Assembly: GCA_947579665.1 (NCBI GenBank)
Contig: OX388345.1
Span: 31,649,849 to 31,713,848 of the forward strand
Source: Sympetrum striolatum
Taxonomy: Eukaryota; Arthropoda; Insecta; Odonata; Libellulidae
DNA: 64,000 nucleotides
Direction: 5' to 3'
Below the pieces are notes generated by a model. That model was given only the letters and a program-made list of their open reading frames with translations, did not search any database and had not been told where the DNA came from. Below are positions 24,726-38,639 of this stretch, one piece after another. Positions within the stretch are counted from its first letter, which is position 1, and each line of letters starts with the position of its first letter. Made by a program: the position numbers and the translations under genes.

Positions 24726-27700
24726 TCAGGAATAACACAGGTCAGTGCTTTGAAGTTGAGATACGGCTGGTGCTAATGGCACTGGAGCTAATGAGTATTG
24801 TTCAACAATGTCCAACAAAGAAGTATAAGTTCCCAAAACTGCCCCTAGTACACCAACAATAAGCAATAAAATGTTTTTCCAGAGAACCCATTTGAAACAG
24901 CCTAATCCATGCCCTGGCTTTGGAGAATAATCAGGGTACAAGCTAAAATTTTTAGGGTCACGATAGTAAGGTATGCAGCATGGACTCTCCCAATATATTA
25001 TCGTTTCAATAATTGCAGGAAGTATGATTCCAAGAAATGAGAAACATAATGCTCCAATCAGTCCCATGAATGGGCCTATCATCGGAACCGCAACTGCCAC
25101 AATCACTGAAAAGAAAATTTTTTCACTCATTACACTCCTTTGCCTTTTACTGACAAAATTTTTAAATTGAAAACCTAATCTGATAATAGGTAAGCATAAT
25201 AATATTTAGCAATCTCTTGTGGATAAAACTTCATTACTTAATTTAGCTACATCCATGGTCATTGTAATTCACACTTTTCAATATGCAAGGAGTATTAGGG
25301 TGAGAAAAGTGTTTCAGGATATAAACTAGGGGATGAAGACAAAAATAAATGAGTAGGGGCATATGAAGACTTTTAAAAAGTTCCTTTCATTACAGGTATT
25401 ATAAGCTTGTGTATCTATAATTTCAGCCATCAATGGTGAGGTTGGTTGAGGCTAGTTACAAACCCTAATTCCCTCTCTATTCAACTTTTTCTGTTACCAA
25501 ATTCTCCTTCATTTCTACTTTTGTACTACTATTACAATTCATACTTTTTCAATCATCAGAATGGGCAAATATGTTCAATAATCAACTCACCAGATGCCAA
25601 CACTATTCCTACTCTCATTGCTTTTTCTCCAAAAAATCGGCTGCTCTTAGAGCTATCCTTTCGAAAGTCTTTAAGTATATCCAAGCATACAAAAAATGGA
25701 AGTCCGTAGGTGCAAAATATCGCTGCTGCCACTAAGATTTTGACAGACTGCCCAAGCCTGAAAGGCAAAAATCAGTTTATTTCTTCACATTTTAAATCAA
25801 TGACATACATCCTCAACAAGACAATGACCAATAGATAGTTTGTGCATTTTGCTTAATGCTCCTTTAAGAAGACATCAAAGATAACACATTCCTACTATAT
25901 GATGTATATTTAAAATTTTTCATAATTGCACTTCAGAATAACTTGACAAATATCTTCCCTAACTACATTAATTTCCCTGTAGCGCAAGGTTAATACATCC
26001 AAATAATTAAATTCAGAAATATTTGACATCTTTTATCTATTTCTTCTGTAACTTACCACTCTTCTGTTCCAAGGTTCAGGGTTACTGCTCCATAAGTGCA
26101 TTCCCCATACCTTACAAATCCAATAAAACCTATAGCACCATAAATAATGGTAACTACAGTCATTCCTATATTAAGTACGCCACACAAACTCCAAATACGA
26201 AGAAAGTGAGATGGATTCTTCATACTATTTTCGAGCGGCATCATCTAAAATGCAAATTTTTAAGGAAAAAATCTCATGAAAATGTTCATTTAACTGCAAA
26301 TGATGAAAAATAACGAGCATGCAATTTCAGTTATTTTGGAAGTAATGTATATTGCTGATATAAGAAAATATGAGGATGAGGAATCTACATTGTGTTATGA
26401 CATTTAATCATTTGCTTACCACACCGATGGTTTCCATTGCAAACACAGTTATGCTGAAAAATTGAGGAAGACCTGCCAGTGGTGCTGTGAGAGGTCGCTC
26501 TGATATTGCAGACTGATCTTGGAGGAGAAAATATGCTGTTATTCCCAGCCCTAAAACCATTAATATGTTAGCAATCAATGACACCGACGTAAGCGTTTTC
26601 AGGTTAGGGGTGAACCCCAACAACAGAAATGGGATGAGTAAAGCAGCTATGTATATCCTCTGCTCTAGATAAACACCTGTGTAGCGTTCTATGACCTAAA
26701 TACATAGGGAAAAATGGAAGAGAAAATTAATTTCTCAAGAAATAATTTCTATTATTAATTTATTAGAATGGCTAAGGACAATTTATTGAAGTTTTTACAT
26801 TTGATTGGTCATGCAATGAGGAAAGCAAGGAGAGGCAGTTTTCATGGTGATTGAAGTTGGCAAACATATCAAATTGAAGAAGGAAGGCTTTCATAGTAGT
26901 TGTTTGATCCTAATTAGACTATTAGATGTTGCTATGTAATGAGAAATTTTCTCCAAGTATCCCAAAAAATGCTCATAATGTAACAATATCTGAAAGCCAC
27001 ATCTGCATCATTTAATATTACATCTAAATGGCAAATTAACTTTCCTCCTTTCAGGTATTGGTTTTGATATGCAAAATTGTGTTTGGACTATGACTGAAAA
27101 ATTTCTTCTTTAGATTACAAAATTTTAGCTTTGAAAATAGTTCAAATTGAAGTTATTTTATTAAAAATGTACCATATGGAATAGGAAGAGAAAATGTGGC
27201 TCACCTGCTGGAAGCTATTACCCACTATCACAGCATAAACACACATACTTCCAAAGTACGTGAGAAACAGCATGACCATTATTGTGATCCTAAAATTGTT
27301 CAATTTTTATATTTAATGAAAAACAAATACCTTTCATGAAAAACTATCAGTTCATACAAAAAATTGAGATTTTATTCAATATGTAAAAGTCAAGGAAAAA
27401 AATCTCACCTGCATGCTTTGGCATATTTCCTTATTGGTTGCGGTCCATTGAGGAATGCCATCTCTCCAATTCCACCAAATGAAAGTTCACTAACATGATA
27501 TCTATAATATAGTTCATGAGCACACTTTACCTGAAAGAGTTATAATACATTTATAACAGCAACAAAATAGAAACATTATGAAAAGTTTTGATTAGTTTTT
27601 GACCATCACTTAAGAGCAATACATTTACAATATTATTCTTTATTTCATAAAATTAAAAATTTAATAGCAAGAAAAAACTATAATTTTACTGTGTGATTGC

Positions 27701-30700
27701 ATACTAATATAATTCTAATATGTGATAGCGTACAACAACAAATACATGCAAAACAGATTTCTTATTCTGTCATGATTCAGATGATACAACTTTACATATA
27801 GTAGAAATCAAAGAAAAAGTCACTTAAAAACAAACCTTTCTAAACACAAAATACTACTGAAATCTAGATGTTCAGGCGTTACTTTGTGGAAAGCCACTTA
27901 AGATAATGAATAAAAACATTGTAATTTTCCACACTTTTATTTAGCGTACGACCGGTTTCGCTAAATAAAAGTGTGGAAAATTACAGTGTTTTTATTCATT
28001 ATCACAAAATACTTCAATTTGAAAATGTGCATGAACTGGGTCCTCAGGCCTATGATCATCATCTGATGTCAAGAATAAAAGATTTGGCCTTGGTCACTCA
28101 ACTAGAGTTGACAGTTTTTATGTATCCTATTGTGGTTTATTAAAAATAAAACGGTTATAAAAGTATAGTCTATCTACTATTAAACATTTAGAAAAGTTCA
28201 CCAATGAATTCATCAAGATGTGATGACATTAGCAGCTAGACTTTATTTTTTCTTACAAGGCAGTCAAGGTAAAATTCAGAAAGTTTGGGCAGCCATTAAT
28301 CTTAATGTTACAAAGTGCTACAGATCATTTCTATATTTTACAGTAATATAACAATGTAAAATGCCTCTCTCATGTATAAGTCAACTTTACATGATTTTCA
28401 TAAAAATTTGGTACTTGAAGCTAAACGTTTGCATGAGTACATATGGTATTTAGTATCTCTGATCAGCTAAGAACTCCCTTTTTTCTAATTTGAAAGACTT
28501 TTATGGTGATAAGAAGCCCATACACTGGAGAATCAGTGTTGTGTGTTAAATGTTCAAAGTATCTGTGATTATCATTACTATTTATGGAGAGCTACAATTA
28601 TAATGAATAGAAGATCTGGAAAAAGAGAGAGAGAGAGAGAATTTTAACAATACTTAATATGGTTAAGTAAAAGATCTTACCAGAGAATAGGCACAGTGTG
28701 TACAAATGCAACTAACGAGAATAGTTCCAATCACACCCACTAATAAACCTGCATTCATAAAGGCATACGGCATACCCAAAATTCCAGTTCCTACAATAGC
28801 TTTAAGCAGATGTATCAGTGTTTCCGAATCTCTGCAAATGCAAGAAGGATCATCAATAAAATCACAAGGCTTAAACAGCATATCTAACTATTTAAACATT
28901 AATAACAGAATATATTTTGCTAAATTAGTATTACTTTTCTATTATCCATCTACATAGATTATATAACAATTGAGCTAGAAGATGAGGAATTTTGTAACCT
29001 ATAGGGAGAAAACCAAAGATGAATGAAGAAAAAAATTAATCAATTTGCTATTCTCAGTGGTGAATTGTAGGCAACCAGCAGATAACAGAGGTTGAGATGC
29101 TAAATATTTCGGTCTGTTAAGAATTCAACACAAAGGCCAGTTGGTACCTCTGACATCACTAACCAAGGTATTTGGGGGAATGAGGCTTACAGAATGGGAA
29201 GTGAAGTAGTATGACCCAGCTTTTTATTAAGTAGAATAATAAAAGGGAAAAACACCACTGACAGCAATGTTAATAGATAAGAGTCAAAAATACCTTTAAC
29301 TGTCAAAAATTGGAAAGGAGTCTTAACGTGCATTTCGCTACTGTGTAGTAGCATCTTCAGAAGACAGAAAAAGTCATTTTCTGTCTTCTGAAGATGCTAC
29401 TACACAGTAGCGAAATGCGCGTTAAGACTCCTTTCCAATTTTTTACAGCTAAAGGTATTTTTTTACTCTTATCTATTAAGTAGAATAATAATATCCTCTT
29501 ATCTCTAATGATGACAAATGTTTTAAATGAATGACTTATTATTCCGATAAGTTATACGTCTGTTATTTAAATGATATTTTACCTTTGCGGTAGAGAATAG
29601 AATTAAACTAAAAGTTACAACCCAAAAAAAATTGAGAAATCACAGTTTTGAAATCATTTGAAATAATCTACAATTTGAAAAGTTTTAAATTTTCAAAAAA
29701 CACCATCTTTTGTTAAGCCTCCTATCAAGCTCTTGAGTCAAATAGCATCTCTAATACTCCATGAAAAATACAAGCCTATCTTTCCAAGCAATTATTGATT
29801 GAGTAATCAATTAAGGATTGGATTAGGAATACCTGGAATAGTTACTCAAACAACAAAATCTAAAGAAAGAATCGACAAACTAGGCAAAAAAAATACTAAA
29901 AATATACAGTACTTGATATTGATCTGCTCAAAAGGGCAAGTTCAATTTTTACCAGATTGCACATAGAAACCCCTCTAGATAAGGGGAAGCCATATGAATC
30001 ACTTACGTTGTTCTACTCTTCATTGGAGTTGTTCTTTCAGCAAAAGGATTATATCCAGTTTTTTCTCTTGACTCCTCCAAATGCTCCACGACTCTAGAAG
30101 AGATAAAGAAATCGATTAGGTTCATCAAGTAAAAGTATTAACTTATTTATTTTACACCTTATTTTTGGTTCTGTATGAAAGGGATGGATGGTAACATACT
30201 AATAGCTTACAGTAATTATACATATGCCAGTCATAATTACGTAAAAAGTTTCAGGAAACATAAAATATGGCTAAATTAATAACATTGAATTAATTTTCAA
30301 TAGTAAATGACTTATTTTATTTCTAAATAATCGAGTTTTATAGTTGTACGCTATTTTAATCGAGAAATGTCACTTCTTTATTCATACAGGAAAAAATGTA
30401 GATATTGGGACCAAAAAGCTAGTTATGTGAAAAAAATTAAAATAAAATAAAATTAGATTAAATTAAGCATTAAAGTATATAAAAATAAGATAGAATGATT
30501 TAAGCATACATAGCTGCAGATATCACGCCAATGGAAATCTTATCCCACTCCCCACCTCTTGCGATTGTTTTCCTCATTTCTTGAGGGTATTTATAATGTT
30601 ATAATATTTAATGTTTTGTAAATTTTATCCGATTCCCCACGAATATTCCAAATATTTTTGAAGAGATCTCATTAGAGTTTACTCTGATAGCTGCCGTCAA

Positions 30701-31283
30701 ACATTTTTTTCGGATCCTGTTGATGAAAATTCATGGATTCCCCTTTCGATTAGATTTTCCCACTTTCACGAAATATGCTACATGCGCAGCAAATAAGCCG
30801 GATAAATTATTTTAAATCATGGCAAGGTATAATTTGCCGATGGAGAAATGCAAGTTAATGCTGTATGACGTAAGCCGCAGCTGCATCGCATAAATGAGTT
30901 TCAAAAGTAATTTATTCTTTTCTCGATTCTATCACACTACTGTTATTTAAAAGCACGTGTCACTGTAAGCTGTTAACAAACAACAGAGCTTCACTCTCAT
31001 AAAATAAACATCCTATTAATATCCACATGACAATCACAGTCAACAGACTGAATGAAAGTCAATCAAAAGAATGCGTTAATTAAACTGTTACCTGGGCGTC
31101 GATTCTTCGATGACTGGAGCGATTTTTCCATCTTGAGGAATTAGTGTTTGGACTTCGGGGTCCCGATCCACTCCCTAAAAAATAAGATTATATGAATCTC
31201 GGTAGATCAGCTTAAGAGTACACTTCGAACGACTATCGAAATTTTTGATAGGATACCTGTTCTGGTTCGGACGCAACACCCAT
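24726..31283 (-). CDS. SLC36-type proton-coupled amino acid transporter (10 coding exons)
   Basis: Coding exons in transcript order: 31283-31257, 31174-31092, 30093-30007, 28831-28681, 27530-27409, 27289-27205, 26695-26420, 26244-26057, 25757-25591, 25105-24726. All are GT-AG with matching phases and sum to 1566 nt (521 residues). The N-terminal 65 residues are hydrophilic and end in a YNPF motif. The membrane core starts with ETLIHLLKAIVGTGILGMP (about 69-87) and continues through several hydrophobic helices. FAMETIG and PLENSMKNPSHF are SLC36/AAAP hallmarks. The family has 11 membrane segments and couples small amino acid movement to protons at lysosomal or plasma membranes; insect members include pathetic and CG1139. 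The ATG at 31283 is the only one in frame with exon 2. An upstream out-of-frame ATG lies at 31320. Substrate and location cannot be told from sequence. Confidence 0.92.
27902..28003. repeat. Long near-perfect hairpin, 45-nt arms
   Basis: Arms 27902-27946 and 27959-28003 are reverse complements with a single mismatch; the 12-base loop contains ACCGGTTT. It lies in an intron of the SLC36-type gene and would fold stably in the pre-mRNA. No transposon class is evident. Confidence 0.9.
28624..28640. repeat. GA microsatellite
   Basis: About eight AG units in an intron close to a donor site. Confidence 0.85.
29226..29490. repeat. Long hairpin insertion, arms about 100 nt, with flanking direct repeat
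   Basis: Arms from about 29270 to 29370 and 29375 to 29479 are reverse complements with few mismatches, turning around a short loop near 29371-29374. The 16-base string ATTAAGTAGAATAATA flanks the structure in direct orientation (29226-29241 and 29475-29490), as a target duplication would. It sits in the SLC36-type intron between the exons at 28831 and 30007. Confidence 0.85.
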
Positions 31284-34112
31284 GGGATCGGTGTCTTTCA
31301 ACTGGTGAGGGAGAGAGCATGCAGGCTCCTCTGCTTCTAATCCACGACTGAGGCAAACACGCTCACTCCCTATGTGTCCTTGGGGCGATAGCAACGCCAG
31401 AAAAATTGTAAAAACAGGGTTTTTCAGACTTTGGAGTTCTTTGACTGCTACCGTAAACTAAACTTCGTTATCGACGTTAAGTCATCAGTAACTACGATCT
31501 CTGATAAAGAAAAACGAGCGCTCATTTTCCACAGGGCACAATACAAAGTGTATACAAAGTGACCGGATTGTCTTGATTTTGGTTTAGTTCATTTGTAATT
31601 TTTATTGGTAGAGAAGGGAACCTCCAGATATTGTATACGCAAAATCAGATCATATTTATACTGCGAGTTGAAGCAACGGTGTTGCATGAGAGAAAATAGT
31701 AATTTATGTAGAATATTGCTCTGACACTAGAATATACATACCAAAAGTAAAAATATAGCCGAATCCCTCAAAATTCTTACTTTTCCATGATTTAATTTGT
31801 TATTATCATAGTTTCCACGTAGGAAGTTCCGGAGTAAGTTTTTAACAAGTTACTACTTTTCTTCTAAACAAACTGAAAGACCGATATCGTGCATGATGAG
31901 GATTAAGGTTAATTATTAAAAATGCACATTTATGCAGCTATTATCAATGCACATTAAATATATTATTTTTACCGAATATTATCATGTCCGATTTCCTATG
32001 GATTCCTGATACTGGAACTATCCCATGCAATCGTAAGCCATAAAAATATTTTTCAATCTCGATATAGAAATACATTACCGTTAATTCTATCCCTTTGCGC
32101 CTTAGATGATATACATCGAAAATTAAATTGATGATAAGAGTAAAAATTTACATATAATTTCCTGTCTTACAGTTTACCTCTAACATCTCTAACTATGCAA
32201 ACATTTTTTTACTCTCTGAAAAATATTATGCACGCTTCAGATCCATTTTAGCGTGTATTTTTATGAAAACATATAATACGGCGTATGGTTAGACTTGAAG
32301 AAACAAAGTAGCAAGCGTTATGTCGCGTTCCTAAATATGATCATATTATTTTTTTAAATTATGGTTCTCTAGTTTTAGAAAGATTGATTGTAGCATACAA
32401 ACATACGTAAACGTAGTAGTATAGTAATAGATGTAGCGTAGACACGTGCATGGCGTTGTTAACTGCATTCACTGGCATTTAAACATAGAATTGGCCATCT
32501 ACCTTCGATCAAATACTATGCAAAAGGTGCTATTTCCGATTCTAATGATATGAAAATGCTCAATATCCAGATGATGTACATTTTTTCAAACAATGTAATA
32601 CTACGCAGTGCATATATCTCCAGAGTTAGCCTTCCTCAATGAGATCTCTATGCTAAAGAACTTTCTCTGCCGTCAGCGAGATATCAACAAAAAGAAGCAG
32701 CACTCATTGGCATAACGGCAATAGTCAAGGACGCCTAAGTAGGACACCGAATTGATACTATTAAATAGATATAAAGCTTATGTGTTCTTTAACTATACAT
32801 GTTTGCTACAAAGCATGCTATAATGATGATTAAGCATATTGCTTGGATGCTCATGCTAGATTGCTCATTTTACCAGTTAACAGAATTTTCGTAATGAGGT
32901 GAGAAGACTAAGAGCAAGAAACTTAGCTAGGCCTCGTTTGTTAATTCGAGTTTTACCAACGGCAACTTCGACTCCGACATGATATAATAATTCAATGCGT
33001 TAAAAAATGTTGAAACTCATTATAGTTTAATCATCTTACCAATGATTTCTCATAGAATTCGTGATAAACAGCTTTCATCGTTTAAGTCGATCAAAATTCG
33101 TCCGAAAAATATAATTTTTGTGACTACAATTGCAAGTGTCATCAGGTTTTTAATACGATAGATTCACATCAACGTGTCATTGAGAGATATATAGGTATTA
33201 CATGAACATAGAGAGAGTTAGATGTTTTATTCCGGCGTTATACATATTTCATAGGGAGATAAAAATCGAGGGAAATTTGCATTTATTGCTCTGAAATATT
33301 GAAGCACAGGAAATAACATGCGAGGAATGCAGGAAGTAAGGCCTTAACATTTCAAAAAACATCGAATGAAGGACTAATAGTTACGGATAAAATGGGGTTG
33401 ATAAAAATGATGCGATTTTAAACGTGAAAAGGTAGGGAGACGAAGGAATCCGGGCATGAGTCAAAGAGAGATTTTCATTACAAATTAGATTATGCCAATG
33501 GTACTCAACCTCAATCGAAGACCAAATGCGGCCGACGTTTATTTCTAAAACCATAAAATTGCAGGAATATTATATATTATCCATGATACTTTATCAGCTT
33601 TAAATTATTTCGCAGCAAAACATTCTTAGATAAATTAGGAACTACGAAGTCGGAAAAGGAAAGATTTGCCAAAAAATATAGAATATTCTTTCAGAACAAA
33701 ATAAATATATGCAAAGTCTACACTGGTTTGTACTAATACTCGTAGAGGCTGTTTAAAACATAAATCCGGGCATTGGATCATGATACGAGGAAATCTCGTA
33801 TTTTACGTTCCGGTTTTTGCTGCAGTCAGATGAAAAAAGCAAATTTCGGTTAAGTTCCGCTTTTGCTCTGTTTTACAACGTCGAACCGTTCTTTTCTGCT
33901 TCAACCGTTAAATTATTACACCCTCCTTAGAGTTATTACTGCGCGAAGCTTTATTTTAGTTTCATTAAATTGCAGCAAACTTGAGTGCAGCACTTCAGAT
34001 AAGATTACCAAAGCATTTGATAAGATGAATTTTAGTGTAAAGTATTTACCTTTGTTAGGTCGTAGTCGCTGTAACTATGATTTAGTCTAGCTTCTTTCAT
34101 TTACATCTAAAT
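31284..34112. other. Intergenic: upstream region of the SLC36-type gene
   Basis: It should contain the promoter and 5' UTR of the minus-strand transporter. Open frames are short and have no motif; I see no RNA gene and no repeat with clear ends. Confidence 0.55.
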
Positions 34113-34598
34113 AAAATCTGCTGTGGCCAGCACATGACTTTCTCCATATGTAAGATGTAAATATTTATCTACGGCAGTATTTTCGAACACTAGATTCAAT
34201 CTAAACTTGGAAGATATATACAAATACATTTTTTGTAATTTTTGTAGATAAATGTACATACCTAAATATCAGATTAATGTATGAATTTTACAAAAACGGA
34301 AACGAGCTTCGAATAATATAGCTCGACTTCCGGTTAACCGATTTACTCCTAAAACTAATCAACTTTGACAGCACCTACCACATTGCTATACATGAAGTTT
34401 GGTATTGATACGAAAAATAGTTTTTGCGTTAGAGCGCCCACAAGCACACACACACATACACACAGACATCATTCCGAAAATGGTCAAAAAGTGTTCTAGG
34501 GACCCCAAAACATGTATTTCCGTTGAAATCTCGAAGTCGAATTTTTTCATGAAAACGATACTTTCTCTATAGGTACTACTCATATGGAGAAAGTAAAA
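34113..34598 (+). mobile_element. Compound repeat family, short copy 2
   Basis: The same left end (TGTGGCCAG, then ACTTTCTCC at 34137-34145) and right end (GGAGAAAGT at 34586-34594) as the 19.3 kb copy, with inner sequence in the same order (ATCTACGRCAGTA, CTTCCGGTTAACCG, GACATCATTCCGAAAATGG). It holds one unit only and a short CA microsatellite near 34446-34462. At about 480 bp it may be the basic form of the family. Confidence 0.75.
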
Positions 34599-34823
34599 AC
34601 TGTATTTTTGCAACCGATTTCGTAACAAAATGAGTTGCAGATTATACTTTCTTTTAGATTGTGGAATTTTAATGTTTTGGTTCCGGGTTCGGTCTACACT
34701 GCAGCGAATATAACTGTTCTTTTCTTCAATTTCTTTTAACGCTTCGATTCCAGCTCGATGGTTTGGTTAGGGTCTTTGAAGCTCTAGGGAAAAAATAGAA
34801 GTGATTAAATTAATAATAATTAC

Positions 34824-35010
34824 CGGCCGAGTGGTTAGCGTGCTCGCACGTGTTGTGGCTCCAACCCCCCGTTCCGGGTTTGAATCCCGCCTAGTCGGAT
34901 TTTTTCCAATTAGGGAATGGTCGTATGTGATTGCTCATTGTTCTTGTTAATTACCTACCACTGTAAGGGTCAGGTAAATGGATGTTTGTGGGGTATGTGA
35001 AATAAATAAT
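34824..35010 (+). mobile_element. tRNA-derived SINE
   Basis: The head reads GGCCGAGTGGTTAGCG (A box, about 34826-34840) and, 36 bases later, GGGTTTGAATCCC (B box, 34876-34888), followed by a tRNA-unrelated body and a tail GTGAAATAAATAATTAATA typical of arthropod SINEs. AT-rich direct repeats of the TTAATAATAAT kind border it, which makes the exact ends uncertain. Confidence 0.75.
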
Positions 35011-38000
35011 TAATACTAATGCTATGACGGATGATTATCTGTCATATCGTTGATTTCCTTGTCATACTTAATCTCGTATTTAATTTCATTTTCGTCTTGC
35101 ATTTCTCTCGTAGTTCGAGCTGTTAGTTTATCGAATTCTCAACGTCATATATTTCTTCGTTGGTTTATGTAGCAATAAAATTTTCGAAATTTTTTTTGTT
35201 AGTAATCAGATATCCTCACCTGGAACGAATCCTACACGAGTTACTTCATCATGGCCGAAACGCTGCTGTCGAACCTGTAAACTTCACCGGCGAACCGAGC
35301 TGCCCTACATTGCACCGTTTCTATATCTGAAATCACCCCAACTTCACGTGGATCCCAAAGCGCGCACCAGAAGTCGCGCAGCAGAAATATATCGGCTCAC
35401 TTATTTTTTACTTCCCAAAAATTTTGTTCGCCCGCAGAGTAAGGGAGCAGTTGACGCAACGTAGAGGATAGATTAACGAAGAATTAGACAATCCTAGGAT
35501 GGAAATCGTGAGAGAAACAGAGCAAGGTCGGTGTATGGCTTTATTTGGGTGAAAAAAGCTGAAGAGGCTGTGATATTTATTAGTGGAATCGAGGCTCAGA
35601 TTTGAATCGCGAGAGAAATTCATTACGCGAATTTAGGTCTAAGAGAATTGTCTATTACTACCGTCATCAGTCTGAAGGTCGTTTGCATCCATCCATCCCC
35701 CCAACAACAAAAAAGCTCTGAAAAGGTCGTGAGACTTACTAGCCAAGAGGAAGATTGAGGTAGTTTGACCTTACTTTCCACGTTGACCCAGAATTGCTAT
35801 GAATGGAATACACCTACTTAAGTGCGGCCAATGGCAACCTGAATAGAACTTTTCAAAATATTGAATAATAGCGAGCGATCGAGATGAATACAGCATCAAT
35901 TATACCCCTGTATCATTCATTTTATCACAGCTATGAGTAAGACAAATGCAATCAAAAATAAATTTGTTTTATCTTCACCAAAAGGAACATGAGAAATAAT
36001 CTATCCATCAAAGTATGGTAGCATGAAAAACCGGGAGCGGATATCACCTTGTTTATTAAAAGTGGGGTAGGAATGGAAAAAGTAGGGATATGTAACGTGA
36101 AAAAGCAAGGTTGTAGTTAGGGCGATGTGGATGATGCAAATGCCTCGGGTGAATAATCGGAAAGAGCGCCAAATTTTGATAAAACAGTTTCTATTTATAT
36201 GGAGGGGAGCGAATTTTCCCACCTCCTCAGTTGAAAATATATTTAGGCACGGCTCTGTGAAAAGACCTTCAAACCTTAACTGAAAATAACTGAGTTAAGA
36301 GAAAAAATAATGAATGTAAATCTTTTCTTACTGTAATGATGAAGTAAAACTTTACTTGGTTTCGAATGTGATATACAGACTTCAGAAGTGTAGGTATGAG
36401 ACTGTAGAGCTAACCATTGACTATGGTGGTTATAGAAAAGGTAAAAAAATATCGCACGCAAAATAAAATAAAAGGTTGCAAATTTATCGTTTTCAGAGAT
36501 TTTGCGCCATCAACAACTAAGAAAAAATTAAGGGAGCCGAGATATATATAAAACGGGGAAAATAGAAGGAATAGGAAAGGTAAACAAGAAAAATATATTA
36601 GTTGTGGAAAAGAAGAGAATAGATGTTTCACAAGGAGACGATAAATGAGAAAGAAGGATCAAAACCAGCGTCATACAATTAACAGATTTTAAGAGAAAAC
36701 ATATTCATCATCTAGCGGAATGTAATGAAATTCCATTTCATATAGTGGCACGAGAAACGCGAGCTTCCGGGGGATTTCAGAGGTAGCCAAATATTTTTTT
36801 TTCTTAAATTCGACGGAGCTTTAAAACATTTCTGGTAGGAAGAAATCGCCGCATAAAAACAATTCACAACATTCACACAACAACATTCCTCACAAAAATT
36901 AAGTTTAGGTTCTTATTTAATTTGTGTATGAAATTGGAGCGGTAGATATAATTATTGCCCCCAGGCAGAATTTTGAAACGGGGTCGGATATCTGCAATTA
37001 AATCCTAAGATCTTTCCTCACATCAGCCAGTCGAATGTTTTCATTTTTACTCCGAGTATTAAAATCAGAGTAGGTGAGATGTAGCAGCCGTTTTCATCGA
37101 AATAGTCCGCGAAACGAGAATTATGAAAGTTATTGATAAAGCATACCTTGTTCACTTGGCCTTGAATGAACATTTATCTCCATTTGGACTATGTAGGCTA
37201 TGCTTTACCCATTATATTCAAGCTTTTATAACTTGATCTATTTACCCATTTATTTGACTTATTTACAGATTCCCTCTAGAAGCTGTAAGTGGACTACGGT
37301 ACGGGGTGGATCGATTCCAACTATATTTCATCGTGGACATTTATAATCAAAAATCATTTATTCTGAAAGCAAGTAAAGCCAACTACAGTGAAGATGTATT
37401 TTTCACTGTATGAATTTTATAGAAATATTTCCCCACAAAAGGAAAATACGGTAATTTTTATTTCATTGGGAGAAGTTGGTAGGAGATTACGGAATTCATC
37501 ATTTTATTTTAAACTTATTTAGGCAAAGTAATTTTTTGCTTTACCATCGAAACAGAAACCACCTACCGTAGCGATTTTGTCATTGGCAATTTAGGTTACA
37601 TACAACAATACACTGCGAAGAATATCGCGGAAAAATACACGGAAATTTTAAAAAAATTGTTTAATCGTCTGCAGCAACCAAGCTTTATTTTTATCAACGT
37701 AATTTTTGCCTGTCTTTTCGTGAAATAAACTATTTGATATGTAATTTACTACTTGGAATTTTTTTCGCTTGATCAATTCAACTGAATACATATAACTAAA
37801 TTGGTAAGTTGCGGATTTTTTTAAATATAATCTTCTGAGTTAAGTATTAAATCTAATATATTTGCATTGATACATATTTAGCGATTGACGAAAATTTAGT
37901 AAGTGAAGATCGTAACGATTTCCCTTGATTCGGTGGATTCGCTATTTGTATTCTTCAAGAAGTTGAACGGCGAGTGGTCAAATGTAGCAATTTTATGTTT

Positions 38001-38639
38001 TGTTACATGCAGAATATAAAATTGATTTATTTTTGTTTTTTTATTTAGTGCTTCTACTCCATATACATCTACTATCTTTCTGTTGTTGGTGTCTAATTTT
38101 CGTTTATATATTGGCATTGTGATTGAGTTTGTGTTATTTGATGGTGTTCCTTGTTTATGTTACACATTTTAGTATTGGAATACAAGTAAGCTCCATAACA
38201 CACTTACTTTCTGCAAAGAACATCATACATAAAAATCATAAATCATAATCATATACAACGTATATAAACATCGTTGGATTTTAGAGTGATATATCATTTA
38301 TTTCTGTTTGATTATCGTTTCTGTTATCCCTTTGTGCCCTCCTGAAAATGTCTCCTTGTGCTAATTTGATCTTAATATATATTAATACTGTTTAAAATGA
38401 TGTTTTCTCAATTGTATAAATTGTTCATTCAAAACATATGAAATGGAGTTGATATGGCTTTATAGACATAATTATTACTTTCATTTGTTGATTTCGAAAG
38501 AATTGAAGCCTGGTATTTGCTATCTAGCTACGATTGTGAAGCTTGTGCTTAGATCAAGGCTGTCACGCTGCTATTTATCAATATTAATATCCCATGGAAA
38601 CATGGAAAAAGATTCTGTCTCATATATTTTCCGAACGAC

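Larger units (their letters stand above)
27531..28680 (-). other. Intron of the SLC36-type gene
   Basis: A 1.15 kb intron that contains the long hairpin at 27902-28003 and a GA microsatellite at 28624-28640. No gene is seen. The next intron (28832-30006) holds the second hairpin, and the 30094-31091 intron shows nothing notable. Confidence 0.7.
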
